A DNA stretch of 64,000 nucleotides, taken from positions 32,658,971 to 32,722,970 of the forward strand of contig NC_080572.1 in NCBI RefSeq assembly GCF_030247185.1, in the 5' to 3' direction. Positions 25,583 to 37,640 of this stretch are shown in pieces; position 1 is the stretch's first letter, and the number at the start of each line of letters is the position of its first letter. Made by a program: the position numbers and the translations under genes. This stretch comes from Malaya genurostris. Its lineage: Eukaryota > Arthropoda > Insecta > Diptera > Culicidae. The notes beneath the pieces are model-generated. The model was given only the letters and a program-made list of their open reading frames with translations, was not told where the DNA came from and searched no databases.

Positions 25583-25932
25583 TTAAGCATTAACTTTACG
25601 TATACTCAGCGGTTTATGCTGTCCGGTACCCATGCGGTACCAAACCCCTGAATAACTACTATCTGTTGACCGCCAGAACGTCGTCACTTCGTTTTGATTC
25701 TTTCGACACGTCAGTAAATACAAAGGACTGCTGTGTGATAAGTGTATATGTAAATAGCATTAACTTTACGTCTGATCAGCGGTTTTTGTTGAACCGTTAG
25801 GTGGCGTTAGCTGTTCAACATAAAATGCTGACGCACTGATTAGCTGAAAGCGAAACGTAAAAAATGAAAATAGTTATGTGAACTTAGCACAAATCCGGTA
25901 CCCGTGCGGTACCAAACTCCTAAATAACAAAT
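25583..25932. repeat. Paired repeat units with palindromic core
   Basis: 'agcattaactttacgt' occurs at about 25588 and 25758, and 'ccggtaccc(a/g)tgcggtacc' at about 25622 and 25897. The second unit contains about 130 bp more, including a foldback core (about 25768-25866) whose edges 'tttacgt' and 'acgtaaa' are inverted. That core matches the repeat at 17155-17265. The first unit looks like the shorter version lacking the core. Confidence 0.65.
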
Positions 25933-26679
25933 ATGTGATGTTACTAAATGTTTACTAAAAGTTAATATCTTAAATACTAATTCACTTCCACAATTTTAAT
26001 AAGTATGATTAATCCGTAAACCAAAAAATACCAATCATACACTGTTTCATTCACTCTTTGTGTAAAACTAAATATATTCGGAAGTTAAACAAATTTTGCA
26101 AAGCTATTCAGTCTGAGCCGGATAGATTATACGGCGATTTGCATTTGCGTTCGGTTGCTAAAAACAATTTATTCCATTAATATGATAACTTAGAAATCTT
26201 GTTATCGTACCAAAAAGTAAACAAGTAAGCAACATTCGAAATCTGACAAACTTAAAAACAATAGTGGAATAAAACTCAGAAAAAAAAACTAAATAAAAAA
26301 TAACTATAATAATTTTAAAAGGTTTGGTAAAAATTTTATTTGAAATTAGAACAGGTTTTTGAAATAAAAATTGGACATTTGTTAATTAAATAAGTTGTTC
26401 CTAAAAAGTTTGCAAACAAAATATGGTTGAAATAAAGCCACGATCAATTGAACATGAACTAACTGCACATTATCATATACTTGAAATTTTAACGAATATT
26501 TTGAAAAGTTAAATCTGCAATCCCTATAGTCATCTCTGCAAACGAAAAACAGACCGAGGAAAATTATTATTATAAAAAATAAGAAAAATGGAAAAAATAT
26601 CTCCAAGAAGAATAACTCGACCTACAACCTTACCATGGAGCTGCTCAACCAACTAATTTATTCTGCAAAGTTCTAAGTA

Positions 26680-26890
26680 TTGTCATTTTGCATATTATAA
26701 GACGTACATAAACGGAGTGTCGTAGTTCACGAAAAATAAAAATTAAAGAACGTGTTAAATTTTGTAATTTGAATATTACATGGCGTGAAAATCAATGAAA
26801 TCGATAGCGAGCGTGACTTGAACCAAATTATCATTAGATCATAACTACATCCGTTGATTGACTGAGTCTACTTAACAGATAATTTATACA
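26680..26890 (-). mobile_element. Second copy of the tRNA-derived SINE-like family
   Basis: Read on the minus strand, it has an A-box-like 'agactcagtcaatcaacgga' (about 26855-26875), a B-box-like 'ttggttcaagtcacgctcgc' (about 26808-26827), then downstream 'gtgaactacgacactccgtt' and 'tatgtacgtc' (about 26700-26733). This is the same module order as 16610-16820, with moderate divergence. Confidence 0.6.
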
Positions 26891-27833
26891 TAAGAATTAA
26901 ATCATTCGCACTTGCTCGTCGAGTGTAGATTACAGTCGAAGTCTTTGAAATTTATTATAAATGTCACATAACATCATTGCGAATGAAAGTTTTCGTTATT
27001 TGACAAGCCGCGGCATTAAATTTTATTTATTCGTGTGTGGAATGAGGTGCAAAATTCTTTTAAAAAAATCTGTAATGCACATGTGTGAACACATTGAGAT
27101 GCCAAAAACAAGATCTGTGATATGAGGTTAGCCAGCATTGCACACACCAAGCCCGATCATATGATAATAACAAAATTATAACAACTGGAGTAATTTATTT
27201 CAGAAATATTTTGTAACAAATTTTGAAATATTTCTGGCTGGTAAACTGTTAAAATAACAAAAAACCTAACAATAAAGACCCTAGCGGGAACACAATCGTA
27301 ACAGATTTTGAAACGTTTGTATCACAATTATTATTGAATTTGATATAACTATAGATGTACGCAAGCAGGAATTTCTAACAATAGTTGTAATAAATTAGAT
27401 AGTAAATTTAAAGCAGAAAAACTGTATCACAGCCAACTTTTAGCATTGTTTCAATCCAAAACTGTTGAATTTAATTAAATGAATAATTTATTTAGTGATC
27501 TGGTTTCTTCTTTTAGTTTTTTGAAATTCTGATCATTATAGTTCGATATAAAGCAACGGAAGAACTCATTTTTCGATTAATTAACGTTGTCATGAGTCTT
27601 GCAAATGAAAATAAAACATCATAACTGATTTTGGTATTATATTGTTATCATAAGTTATCATTTTCAACTGTTTTTATTTGTTAAATATCTGAAAATAACA
27701 CAAATTGTTATACATATCAACTGTTGATATAGTTCTGTTATGATTTAGTTATGTGCATCTGATCGAGAGTATCACGCTTGTGTTCAGCGCTATTTAATCG
27801 GGTTGCTTTCTGGTATATGTTTACTCACGTACC

Positions 27834-27945
27834 AAAGTAGCTTAGTTGGTAGTGCACCTCCGCTGTAAGGAGACGGTTACCGATACGAGTTCCTCCCATG
27901 GGCAAATAAATAAAATGTTTCATGGGCAAATAAATAAATGTTTAT
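27834..27945 (+). repeat. tRNA-like head with direct-repeat tail
   Basis: An A-box-like 'gtagcttagttggtagtgca' is followed by a poor B box ('cgatacgagttcctcc'), then two direct copies of 'gggcaaataaataaa' (about 27900 and 27924). It looks like a tRNA-derived SINE head with a short tandem 3' end; a tRNA gene is unlikely because the T-stem is broken. Confidence 0.4.
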
Positions 27946-28684
27946 AAATTTGCATTTTTTTACTGTTTTATCCATCTATCCTTACTCTGAGCCTGTCGGC
28001 AGTTTTTGGAAAATAGAAAACAGAGAGCAAGACACAAAATAAAACGCCAATTTTCGTGCAATCATGCTGGTTGATATTCGAGCTATCAAAACCTTGGGTA
28101 ACCTTTATGGAACAGTTCAACATATACTGTTATGCGAGTCGTAGACGACACGTAAAGAATTACTGAACTGATTTTATGCCCTAAGCACAAAAATTCCTGA
28201 ATAATGTAGAATGTTTTATATTCAAAATTGCAAAATTTGTGATTCTGGTTTTTTGACCTAGCGGTTTCCGTTGAAAAACAGTAAAACGCAAAACTAAAAT
28301 CATATCCATGGCACCAAAAACGTTTTATGATGAAAACTTTAAATCGTAACTAAACGTTCTTTTATGTGAGCGACATAGTTGTTATTTCGTTATCTCACAA
28401 TGAGTTTTTTTTTTGTGGTGACTACATATATCTCCTGAATGAATGATTTAAATCCATACTGCAAGTAGTGTTTTTTTCGCGCAGTTTAATTCAATGCAAA
28501 TTAAAATGTTCTCCGCGTCAAAATTGCGGCTGAAGTGAATTGATTGCATTTTTATGTTCAGGTAAGTGCAATCCTCGCCATGGATTTATCAAAAACATAC
28601 TGAAATTACTTTCTGATGAATTCCATCTCCGGAATTACAATACAGTGTTGCATTTCTATATTATCAGTGAGTATCATATTAACT

Positions 28685-28943
28685 AACTATCCGGGACGTT
28701 TTTTTTCCTCATCGGCGATGACTAAGCTGCCGGCGTGTGTATGTATTGGAATCCGGGATAAAATCCATTTGGTTGCCGCCAATATTCTTCGCCGAATTTC
28801 GCACCGTCGGTGCTTGAAAATACTCGACGAAGAATATCGGTGGCAACCAAATGGATTTTATCCCTGATCCGGGATTGCTATACATACACACGCCGGCAGC
28901 TCAGTCATCGCCGATGAGGGAAAAAGCGTCCCGGCTAGTCCCG
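28685..28943. mobile_element. Foldback element, arms about 105 bp, loop 35 bp
   Basis: Left arm 28685-28791 and right arm 28827-28943 are close reverse complements: 'atccgggataaaatccattt' on the left pairs with 'aaatggattttatccctgat' on the right, and 'gccggcgtgtgtatgtat' with 'atacatacacacgccggc'. The 35-nt loop itself holds a mini-hairpin, gcaccgtcggtgc. No coding capacity. Ends are near 'actatccgggacg' and 'cgtcccggctagt'; a target duplication was not resolved. Confidence 0.88.
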
Positions 28944-29045
28944 AACAGGCCAAAAAGGCGGCAATTTTACGGAGTTCAAGCAGCGCATTTTTGTCTCGCA
29001 AATGAAAATATTAAAACATGATATACTTCAAATAGATAAACAGTG

Positions 29046-29190
29046 AAAAAACCTGTTTTAATCCACCATTTTTTCCATATGTTTAGTGGTGTTATGATGG
29101 TTTTCTCATTTCACTCACATCTCACATATAATAATGTAGTGTTGTTCAATAAAATTTTCTTTGCTTCTTGAAAGCAAACAAAAAAGTTTA
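29046..29190 (+). repeat. Isolated terminus of the dispersed inverted-repeat family
   Basis: It starts 'gaaaaaacctgttttaatcc', then 'tagtggtgttatgatggttt', 'tctcatttcactcacatctc' and 'aatgtagtgttgttcaataa'. These are the same blocks as both ends of the 50.0-52.1 kb element (50023-50120 and, inverted, 52020-52119). The body next to it is replaced by other sequence. Confidence 0.75.
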
Positions 29191-29213
29191 TTTGTGCATC
29201 AATTTCTACCATA

Positions 29214-29428
29214 GTTTGATGTCTTCACGATAGTTACTCAGTTTAGTATGAAGATTCTTTTTAAGTAACCTGCCATGTTCCAAAACTCACTGTGAAGACA
29301 CAAAATATGTCAACTTTTTAATTTGGAACAATATGCTTTTTTTGTTGTTGCTGTTAGTTTTGGAACATGGTTTGCAACTTCAAAAATTCTTCATACCAAG
29401 TAGAGTAACTATCGTGAAGACATCAAAC
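29214..29428. mobile_element. Foldback MITE, arms about 74 bp
   Basis: The left arm 29214-29288 (gtttgatgtcttcacgatag ... catgttccaaaactc) and right arm 29356-29428 are reverse complements with about 12-14 differences, around a loop of about 67 bp. Non-coding. It sits directly beside the isolated repeat terminus at 29046-29190, suggesting an insertion there. Confidence 0.85.
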
Positions 29429-30249
29429 AACTCAGATCAACCGTTATAGCATAATAAAGGAAGTCAAAACATATTACCACTAGCAGCAGTGGTGCTAGAT
29501 ATACCGGTCTGCTACATGAGATAGTGACTATTGTTTACAATTCGATCTCAGCATTTTTCCAAAATGAGTAAAAAACCTGTACCACGTAAGCTTCGCGCTT
29601 CGAAGCAGTTTTTTTGTGCTCGCACAAAAACAGTTTGAAACAGTTTGTTAGTAAGTGCGTGAATCGTTTTAAAGAGGTGAAAAATGTCGACGACTTTTCA
29701 AATCGCGGTTATGTCGGTGAATTGTCGGAAAAAGACGAAAAAGTGATTTGTTACCAGTTGATTTCATTCTCGCATTGCTTGATTGCATTTGATTTATTCT
29801 CGCATTGCATGAAGGACACTACTGCCCTCTGTTGTAAAAAATCACACCATTCCCCTTTACCGATCGCGAGCAATCGTGGCCACGCTCTTATGTTACCGAC
29901 TGTATTAAGGAATGAAATATTGTTCGGACCGTATGTCGGGTTTCCTTGAATAACTTTATCTTCATATATCGGATTGTTTTGCGGTCTTCAAAGGTTTTCT
30001 TCTCCGTTAAATTTCCTACGAAAATAATGTATGCACTGATTTTTATAGTCTATAGAGTGATTTCCAGCCGATTTTTTTTTGTAAAAAGGCAGTTTCCCTA
30101 TACTTAGTCCTATACAAACTTCAAACCTCGGGCGTGAAAATATAATTTCACCGATCGAGCTAAAAATGTCCTTAGTTCTGATGGGAAAAAAACCCAAAAG
30201 GAACATCTTTTTATACAACTTTGTCCCTCCTTATTGTATAATCTACAAA

Positions 30250-30727
30250 ATGAAACAGTTCGAATATTTCTGGTGCTCCTGAAATCGGAAACCAGGATAG
30301 TCATATTCGCTTTGTTCGACCTTCTATTGAAATTGACTATCGGTATGAATAATTTTAAGACCTGCTTAGAACATTCCATTCCATTTGTTTCCATTTTGGA
30401 ATGCATAACCACCATTTTCGATGTTTCTGGATTCAGGATAGCCGAAACTGGTAATTCCGGAACTAGAAGTCAGATTTAAATGAATTTCAGGAACTTTGTA
30501 TGGGACTCGATACCTTCCATTTGAATTTAAGTTGGTTAAAATCGATTCAGCCAACTCTGAGAAAATTGAGTGCATAAATATTTTACATACATACTACCCA
30601 CACATACAGGCATTTTGCGTACTAGACAAACTGAGTCGATTGCCATATCACATTCCGGGCCTCGGTTCAAAATTCAGATTTCACGGTGATTGCATCACCA
30701 TTCTATGTGAGAGAGACAAAAATGTTA
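30250..30727. repeat. Diverged copy of the dispersed inverted-repeat family
   Basis: Successive blocks match the left half of the 50 kb element: 'ttccggaactagaagtcaga', 'gaactttgtatgggactcga', 'aaaatcgattcagccaactc', 'gcattttgcgtactagacaa', 'ctgagtcgattgccatatca' and 'gattgcatcaccattctatg'. The CA tract is reduced to a short 'cacacatacag'. Confidence 0.75.
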
Positions 30728-33700
30728 TCTTCCAACAACAATAATACTTTTCACTTTAACTTTAGGGAAGTTTCAAACTAGTAAAATAAGTTGTTACAAA
30801 TAGGTAGGTGAAAACATAAACAGTATCCCTTGACCACAATAAACGATTCCATTGCACAGAGCTCCACCGAACTTTTGATGAGTGGTACACAAGTGGTATC
30901 GATGCAGAAAAAGTGTAGCACTGATGTAGTGCAATTGGTAATAACGAACGGTTTCAGTGCAGCTTTCGATGCACCGATGTAGTGCAATTTAAAAACGAAA
31001 ACGACATAAAACTTAGACAGATAGAAAATCTAAAAAGTGTTTGTTTATCAAAAAACTGTGTGTCTGTGTTTATCAAAAAGTGTTTGTTTATCAAAAAACT
31101 TACGACCTGGAGCCAGCAAACAAACTTATTGTTCACAGTCTTTACTCGTGATACCATGACATTAATAGTCTTATTGTCAATAATCTACTCCATCTAAAAA
31201 CTACCAAACCTTAAGATCTACCAGAATAACAAAGCACATTAGCGAACTTAATCTTTACGCTCCGCTCTCGTGATTCACTGAAATCCATCGAGGACCGAAA
31301 ATTTTCTTGAAGAAGACCAGAAGAGACAAGTAAGCAATATCAGTTCGCTTTCACATCTCATCACTTGAGCGCATCGTTAATTTTGTAAATGCTGAAAAAT
31401 GGCTTAAGCTCGAGCAAAAAAAACTTATTTCCGAAATATTATACATAAATTGCCTAAAAGATAAGCGAAATATGTCCAAAGGTTATTGAAAAATAAAATC
31501 CGATTCTACTGAAAATTAGGTTTCCTTCATCGAAAAAGTCAACGAATCTCACCGAATACCCTTCATATGCAATATTTCAATCCAGCCTCCCTAATTCAAA
31601 TGCTTGATCACATAACTGCGAACATCTGGACGCACAAGGGCACATAAACAGAAACAGCACGGGCATCGTCTCGTGCCCCATTATTACTGAAGGTGTAGAC
31701 TGTTGCATATTATGTTCAAACAAATTCCTCACTCGAAGTAAGGGTAAGACGTTGCATACAACCGTTGGTAATATCATTAAGTTGACCCGATGTCCGCAAT
31801 CAAAATTCAATTAGTGCATTCGTGTTACGATATGTGCTGCATCCTTTCCCGGATGGATGGGTATAGCAAGCCTCCGCTTGGCTCCAAAACAAGGGCTCGA
31901 ACATAGTATGAATGTGCTTGTTAACGGAAATCTATTTGGCTGTGCCTTCTGGCTGTGGTTCGATCAACCACTCGAATCGAATGGATGAAGCAGAAGTGAT
32001 TCTGACCGCGCATTCAGTCTATATAACGAGAGCTGGTATCCTTGCTAATTAAAAATAAATGAATAGCGATGCTTGATTTTCATTGTTTGACCGCATTCAA
32101 AACATTCTGCATGCACTGTAGACTAGATGATAGTAGTATCTTTATGGGAAGATTGGACTTTTGTGTATCAGTGTATTGCTCGATAGGGTTAAGTTGATAA
32201 TAAAATCCATGATAACATGTTATGACATGTTGTGTAAAGCAAGCTTCAATTCAAATAGCCTAAGCCCTCCACACGTATTTTTGTTTCCCTTAGTACATCT
32301 TGTCACTCTGCTCGTATGTGTCAGGTATATGAAATATGCACAGAGTCTCACGTTCAAAATAGAATTATTTCCCTATAGCAGACATCAATAAAAGCACGAT
32401 TACGTTCCGAAGGTGCATTATTAATTTATGCCCGATAGAATATGCGATCTGGTTTGCTTTATTAGACTGAATATGAAAATCCTCGAAACAACACTTCTTC
32501 ATATTGAATTATACTCATTGCAGCAATGTCCCACGCAACACATGATTCAGTATACATTGCATAGTGTGCATAGTATGTATAGCTTGGATAATTAAATTGA
32601 ATTACGATACTGTATTTAATTATTGCATGTAACCTGGCAACCCGACATGTAATTCAGATAAGATATGGGTCGTTTCAAACGAAATCATGGCACCTTTTTT
32701 AATCAAACGCGATTTTGGTACCGATTTCAAAAACCCCTCAAAATAGTTGCAATCAGTGTCCCTGTTATGATCGCAACCCATAATCTCCTGGTATTTGTCA
32801 TGAAAGGTACCAAAATTCCTTAAATCGTCTCGAACTGAATTTTAACTCCTGGTGCGCACAGTTTATTCAGTGGAAGTGACTTCGTGTAATGCTAAATTTT
32901 CATTTTCTCATATTTTCAGTCGGTGGCAACATGCCGAATGGACAATTTCTCCTACGAAACCAGGTCAAAATTTTACTTCACTGTCGTCATACGGTTAACC
33001 ATCCCAGTACAAAAACGAAGACACTGGTGCAAAAAATAATTAACCTCGTCTGGTCAAGTCATCACAACTCTCCGATTAATTCAGAAAGATCCTCGGGATG
33101 CTAAATGCGGCAGCTGAAAAAAAATCTCATTTTTCACTTCATTTTGTGCAAATATTTACCCATGCAGAATAAGATCCGTTTCTCCCATCAGTCCGCAACC
33201 CATTTTACCGAATACACTCTCTGTCGTGTTTCAACCCAGTATCTAGCAATTCACCACTACCCTTCGGTTTCTTCAGCTCGCTTCAACGTCGATGACAATT
33301 CATGTTGGCTAAACTTTGTCATCAAATAAAGCAACTTGTGTGCCATTGAATCGAACGGGAACGATGTCGTATCACGTTTTTATTGCAGACACTGTCACCC
33401 CGTTGCCTCCTTCCTGCTCGAAATGCCTACGGTAAGAATAACACTTAGTCGAACGAGAGAACAAAGTAGGGAAATTATTCTTTTCCACACTTGGGGATGT
33501 GCAATAATGGCGAGGTTCTTAGCTATCCGCTCATAATTATTAACATTATCAATGTTTTTTGAGTACCTCTACCAGAGCAGAGCGAGAAGCAAAACAAACA
33601 GACAACTTCTACATTATATTAAATTATTTTGTCATAATGAAACTGAGACAGTCCTCCCTCAGTAGACGGCTATTTCTTCCCACCCGTAACACCTTTCAGA

Positions 33701-33878
33701 GGGAGGGTGTCATAGGGTGCAACTGCTCCTCAATCTTGTGGTAGAAGAAAGCCACACTTTGGACACTTCCTTTGCCAACGTCTAACACCTGATCTATCCG
33801 CTGGGAGTTGAGCTAATATCATTTCACTCACGATTCTATCGTTTCATTTTGCTTTTTTTATATTACTCCTTTTTGCAG

Positions 33879-34052
33879 ACTCCATCGAAAACAAGGTGAT
33901 CGAAACCGAAGGCAAGCGGTACACAGTGACGTCTCAGCTGCGAATAAAACCCGGCTCGGACGATGACTACATGGAGTACACCTGCCAAGCCAAGCACAAG
34001 GCTCTCAACCCGGACAAACCAATGCAGGCGACGGTGCAGCTCTCCGTACTAT
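33879..34052 (+). CDS. sns: Nephrin-like adhesion receptor, exon completing the Ig domain begun at 15574
   Basis: It encodes 58 residues. The second Ig cysteine is in the motif DDYMEYTCQAKH (D-x-Y/A-x-Y-x-C), followed by the closing strand TVQLSVL. Acceptor ttttgcag ends at 33878; donor gtaagt is at 34053. Both boundaries are phase 1, so the preceding exon's final G completes an Asp codon, and the final T plus 'at' at 43098 makes Tyr. The preceding exon is about 18 kb upstream, so one Ig domain is split by a very long intron, as is usual for nephrin-type domains coded in two halves. High-quality coding sequence with no stops and a higher GC content than the surrounding intron. Confidence 0.87.
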
Positions 34053-34977
34053 GTAAGTAGATCTCGTTGCTTTTGTTTCTTGTCAGGTGTTTTTTGTTTT
34101 CACCCACTTGCACCTTCAACCATATCTAGTTCCATTGAATAGCGAAACACGGATTAAGATTGTAATCCTAACATGAAACCGGGTGATTCGGAAACGGGAA
34201 AATGAGGATAATTGGGTGTTATTGGTTCCGTTCTCCACGCTAATAGTTCTGAATCACGGAGTTTCTCAGAGGCTTTTACACGGTAATTAAAATTAGAGGA
34301 TGTAATTGTAACCAGGCTACACACTGCATTGCGATGCTACGACAACAAAGAAGAATGAATGAGAAAATGTTTCCTCACAATTATCTTGTTTTCTGGTGGA
34401 ATTTAATTGTCCTTTAAAACTATATTTATTGTACTGCATAAGTTCAAACCATGTCGAAAAAACGGGTTTTCGAATGCGCATTATATCTCAAAATGTTACA
34501 TCCGATGCTGAAAATGTTTTCCGACATCTGTAGTCATACGCATGGCGACTAATCTGAGGTAAAAACTCAAACCACTTTCTATAATTACATTTTTATTATG
34601 TTTTACAGACCTTTTCCTAATGACTATGAAATGATTAAATGATACTAATCTAGTCTCTCTTTAGGTATCTACATGTTGATACAGATTGTCATTCACGCGA
34701 TAACGCTATCTTCCATTTAATCGTCAAATATTGGGCACTTGATTCTTTTCTCGATGTCAAGTACACGAATATCTGCTTCATGCAACTCCCATGACTTATC
34801 GCCTTAGGCGCAAGTATTATAAAGCGCCACTGACAACTGAAACGATTCCTTCTTTTTTTAAGCATTCAAAATTTGTCTAAACAAAAGTTACATCACTATC
34901 ATCATCTTTTCGTTCTATCTTTCTGCTGTGCAAATCTGCTGCCAAATATGACTAAAAAATCCGTATAAAATGTCCTA

Positions 34978-36272
34978 AGGAGTGTATCGAAAAGTAGTTA
35001 GCAACATTGATTATTGAATAAAAAAGCAAAAAAAAAAAAATTTTGACATCAGTTTTCAATATTGTAGAAAAATTACATTTTTATGCATTTCACTGATTAT
35101 ATTGAAAAAAAATGTAGTTTCTGTGAAACGCTCGCACTTTGGATTTGACATTCTTCATTAAATTCTGCACAGTTACTTTTGTGACTTTCCTGGTGGCAGC
35201 TGTTCAGTTTTTTTGAACTCCTGCATGTTTTGGGATACTGTACCTTCCTTCCGAAAGTGCCGCTTGACAATTGCCCAATACCTTTCAATTGGCCGAAGAT
35301 CCGGGCAGTTCGGTGGGTTGATGTCCTTTTCCACGATTTGTACATTGTTTTTTGACAACCAATGTAGAACGGAGTTCGCGTAGTGGGCTTAAGCCAAATC
35401 CGGCCAGAAGAGAGGAGGAGCCTTATGCTATCTGTACAGTGGCAGCATTCTCTTCTTCAAACATTCTTCCTCGTACACCTTGGCGTTAATTGTGCCCTTC
35501 GTGAAGAAAATCGACGACCGCAAACCACAGGTACAAATTGCTTGCCAGACCAACACCTTCTGCCCAAACATTTCCATCGCCACCGTGGTGTCAGGGTCGT
35601 CCAGGTGCTGGTACACCGATTTCGTATAATATTGCAGTCCGGGAAGAGCTCGAGAGTCTTCCTTGGCGTAGGTTTCGTCGTCGATCAGGATGCATCCTTC
35701 TTTATTCTGTAGAATCCGGTTATACAGTTTTCGCGCTCTTGTTTTGGCCTGAACTTGCTGTAACAGGGACTTTTTCGGCACCTTCTGTTTCTTGTAGGTT
35801 TTCCGGGAGTTCCGAACTTTGATCTGTTGAATCATCCCGATGGTGGTGTTGAACTGCTTGGCCAAATCCCGCGTCGATGCCGATGGGTTTTTCCTGATAT
35901 ACTCAACCACTTTCAAGTCCCAGCCGGGCAGGCTGGGACTCGTTTACCGGATCGGGGCAAATCCTTCATGTAAAGGGTCTTACCGAACTTCTCGATAATA
36001 TTTTTGACACTGGTGTGGTGCACTTTCACCCGTTTTACGATTTCGTTGTACATGACACCACTTTCTGAGCACCAAGTGTGCAGAATTTTCTTTGCGTTTC
36101 CGGATCAATTCGACTCATCATTGAAACGATAAACCATACCGAAACCAATCCATTGCGCAGCTGTTATTGACATGTAAACAAACATGTCACCGTGAAACAC
36201 GCTGCAAAAAATTAAGCCATTTCAGAGTAATAACTGTTTGAATGTTGCTAACTACTTATCGATTCTATCCCT
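34978..36272 (-). mobile_element. Tc1/mariner-superfamily element, ITmD37E-like, inactive
   Basis: A 1295-bp element with terminal inverted repeats of about 25-30 bp: aggagtgtatcgaaaagtag at the left end, and on the opposite strand aggg..atcgataagtagttagcaa at the right end. Both ends are flanked by TA (34976-34977 and 36273-36274), the expected duplicated target. Length is typical of a complete Tc1/mariner copy. The transposase inside, on the minus strand, is broken (separate entry). ITmD37E is a subfamily first described from mosquitoes; that placement rests on recalled wording of the transposase and the glutamate as third catalytic residue. Confidence 0.88.
35097..36121 (-). pseudogene. 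Tc1/mariner transposase pseudogene
   Basis: On the minus strand from a likely Met codon at 36121, the N-terminal part is broken by stops. The frame then reads through a helix-turn-helix region (RDLAKQFNTTIGMIQQIK, about 35850) and the catalytic domain: first Asp in CILIDDETY, then VWQAICTCG and IFFTKGTINAKVYEEECLKKR. The segment with the second Asp is out of frame. The C-terminal part resumes in another frame with INPPNCPDLRPIERYWAIVKR, which holds the third catalytic residue (Glu of PIERYW), then a further frame change before the end at 35097. Usual length is about 340 residues; at least two frameshifts and early stops make it non-functional. It cuts DNA at the element's ends in active relatives. 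Confidence 0.88.
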
Positions 36273-37640
36273 TATAGTATGTTGCAATTTGCTAACTTTT
36301 AGCAGTGCTAATGTTTTTATCCATGGTTTAAACATGCAAAGAAGCAATACCATATCTTTCATACATTATTTTTTTCTTAACTGTCACGCTATGAACATTA
36401 TGCCCCACTTTTAGCCCACTTCATTTGAAAATATTATTATGCAGAATTATTACGATTGTTAATACTAATTGTAGCATTCATAGGGCCGAAAATGTTCATT
36501 CCTATTCTCAGGTAGTTGATTACGCCAATAAGTTCTGATGCAAATAATATTTCTTTTTCTTCGTTTTTTATCTTCTGTTTTGACATTTCAAAGGGCATAA
36601 TGTATCATTGTTTTGGGTAGAGTGCTTAAAACATATTATCCCTAATGTCGGCAACAATTCAAAACATTTGATCCGAAATGTTAGCAGTTTCGTTAGCTTT
36701 ACATTGTATTTGACAAGTCGTTTGCTCGTTTGGAACAAAGTTTTCATTTTAAAAGAATAGCTTTCGTCACTCTGGTTTTAGGCACTCTAGTTTTCATGTT
36801 TCTGTGCTGTTATAGCCAAACTTGATATTCTCTTGATATTTCATTAAAGAAATCAAGAAATAGTACAATATCTCCTTAGCATCCAAATTAGTTATTATAT
36901 CGTTATATTGATTAGATATTCCAATTTCATTGTTACAATATGATTTTTGATATTTAAACTCTTATTCCAAACTAAACAATGATAAATTTTACCATTGAGA
37001 TGTTTGATTTTAATAGTAAAATTTGTTATTGGTTTGCAAAACACTTATACCCGGGGCAAATGAAAAAAAAAAGCTGAGAATGTAATGTTTCTACCTGTCA
37101 CCATTTAGTTTGGTTTAATAAAGTTCATATTGATTCCAATTTCCCTTTGAGAATCAGGAAAAACTCTCCTTCTGCCCTATGATCAACAAAAATTGTATCC
37201 ATGCCGTTGACACAAGGTATGCAGAGCACTGGACACTCCGTACTTGTATGTCCGTTTAATGGCGCGATTCCGTTACTTAGCACACTAAATCTTCGTTTTG
37301 TACCATCATTTAGTCTCAAAAATATTTCAGATGAGTCGAATTTCTCCCCGAACGAATACAATTAGGTTAAAGGGGATAAATAAACGATAAAAAGACCAAA
37401 ACTGGAATCCTTGCGGGAAAACTATCACGGTGATTATATTTCGCGAAATCGACATTGATGTTTGCCGAACTGGATTTTACCAGTAAACGCAATCAGTCAA
37501 ACAAAGTTTCTATAATGCTTCAGATCTGCCGAACCTATTCGAGTTAGTGCTTTACTTGATATAGCTCTTGCGACCTTGATTTCATCCCACCAAAACAGAC
37601 TTAACATTTCAATTTGTAATAACCAACTGTTCTAACTCTC

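Larger units (their letters stand above)
15727..33878 (+). other. sns: Intron, about 18.2 kb
   Basis: It is bounded by donor gtaagt at 15727 and acceptor ttttgcag ending at 33878. It contains the G tract at 16074, the hairpin at 16389, tRNA-like SINE copies near 16.6, 17.4, 18.3, 18.7, 26.8 and 27.9 kb, a minisatellite at 22.3 kb, paired repeats at 25.6-25.9 kb, foldback structures at 28.7 and 29.2 kb and a repeat fragment near 30.5 kb. The stretches about 18.7-22.3, 22.4-25.5 and 30.7-33.8 kb show no gene or repeat I can identify. Open frames there are short and lack recognisable domains. Confidence 0.8.

Noticed and set aside
27834..27910. Possible tRNA gene
   Set aside because: The A-box region is good, but the B box and T-stem are broken and no acceptor stem pairs; better explained as a SINE head.
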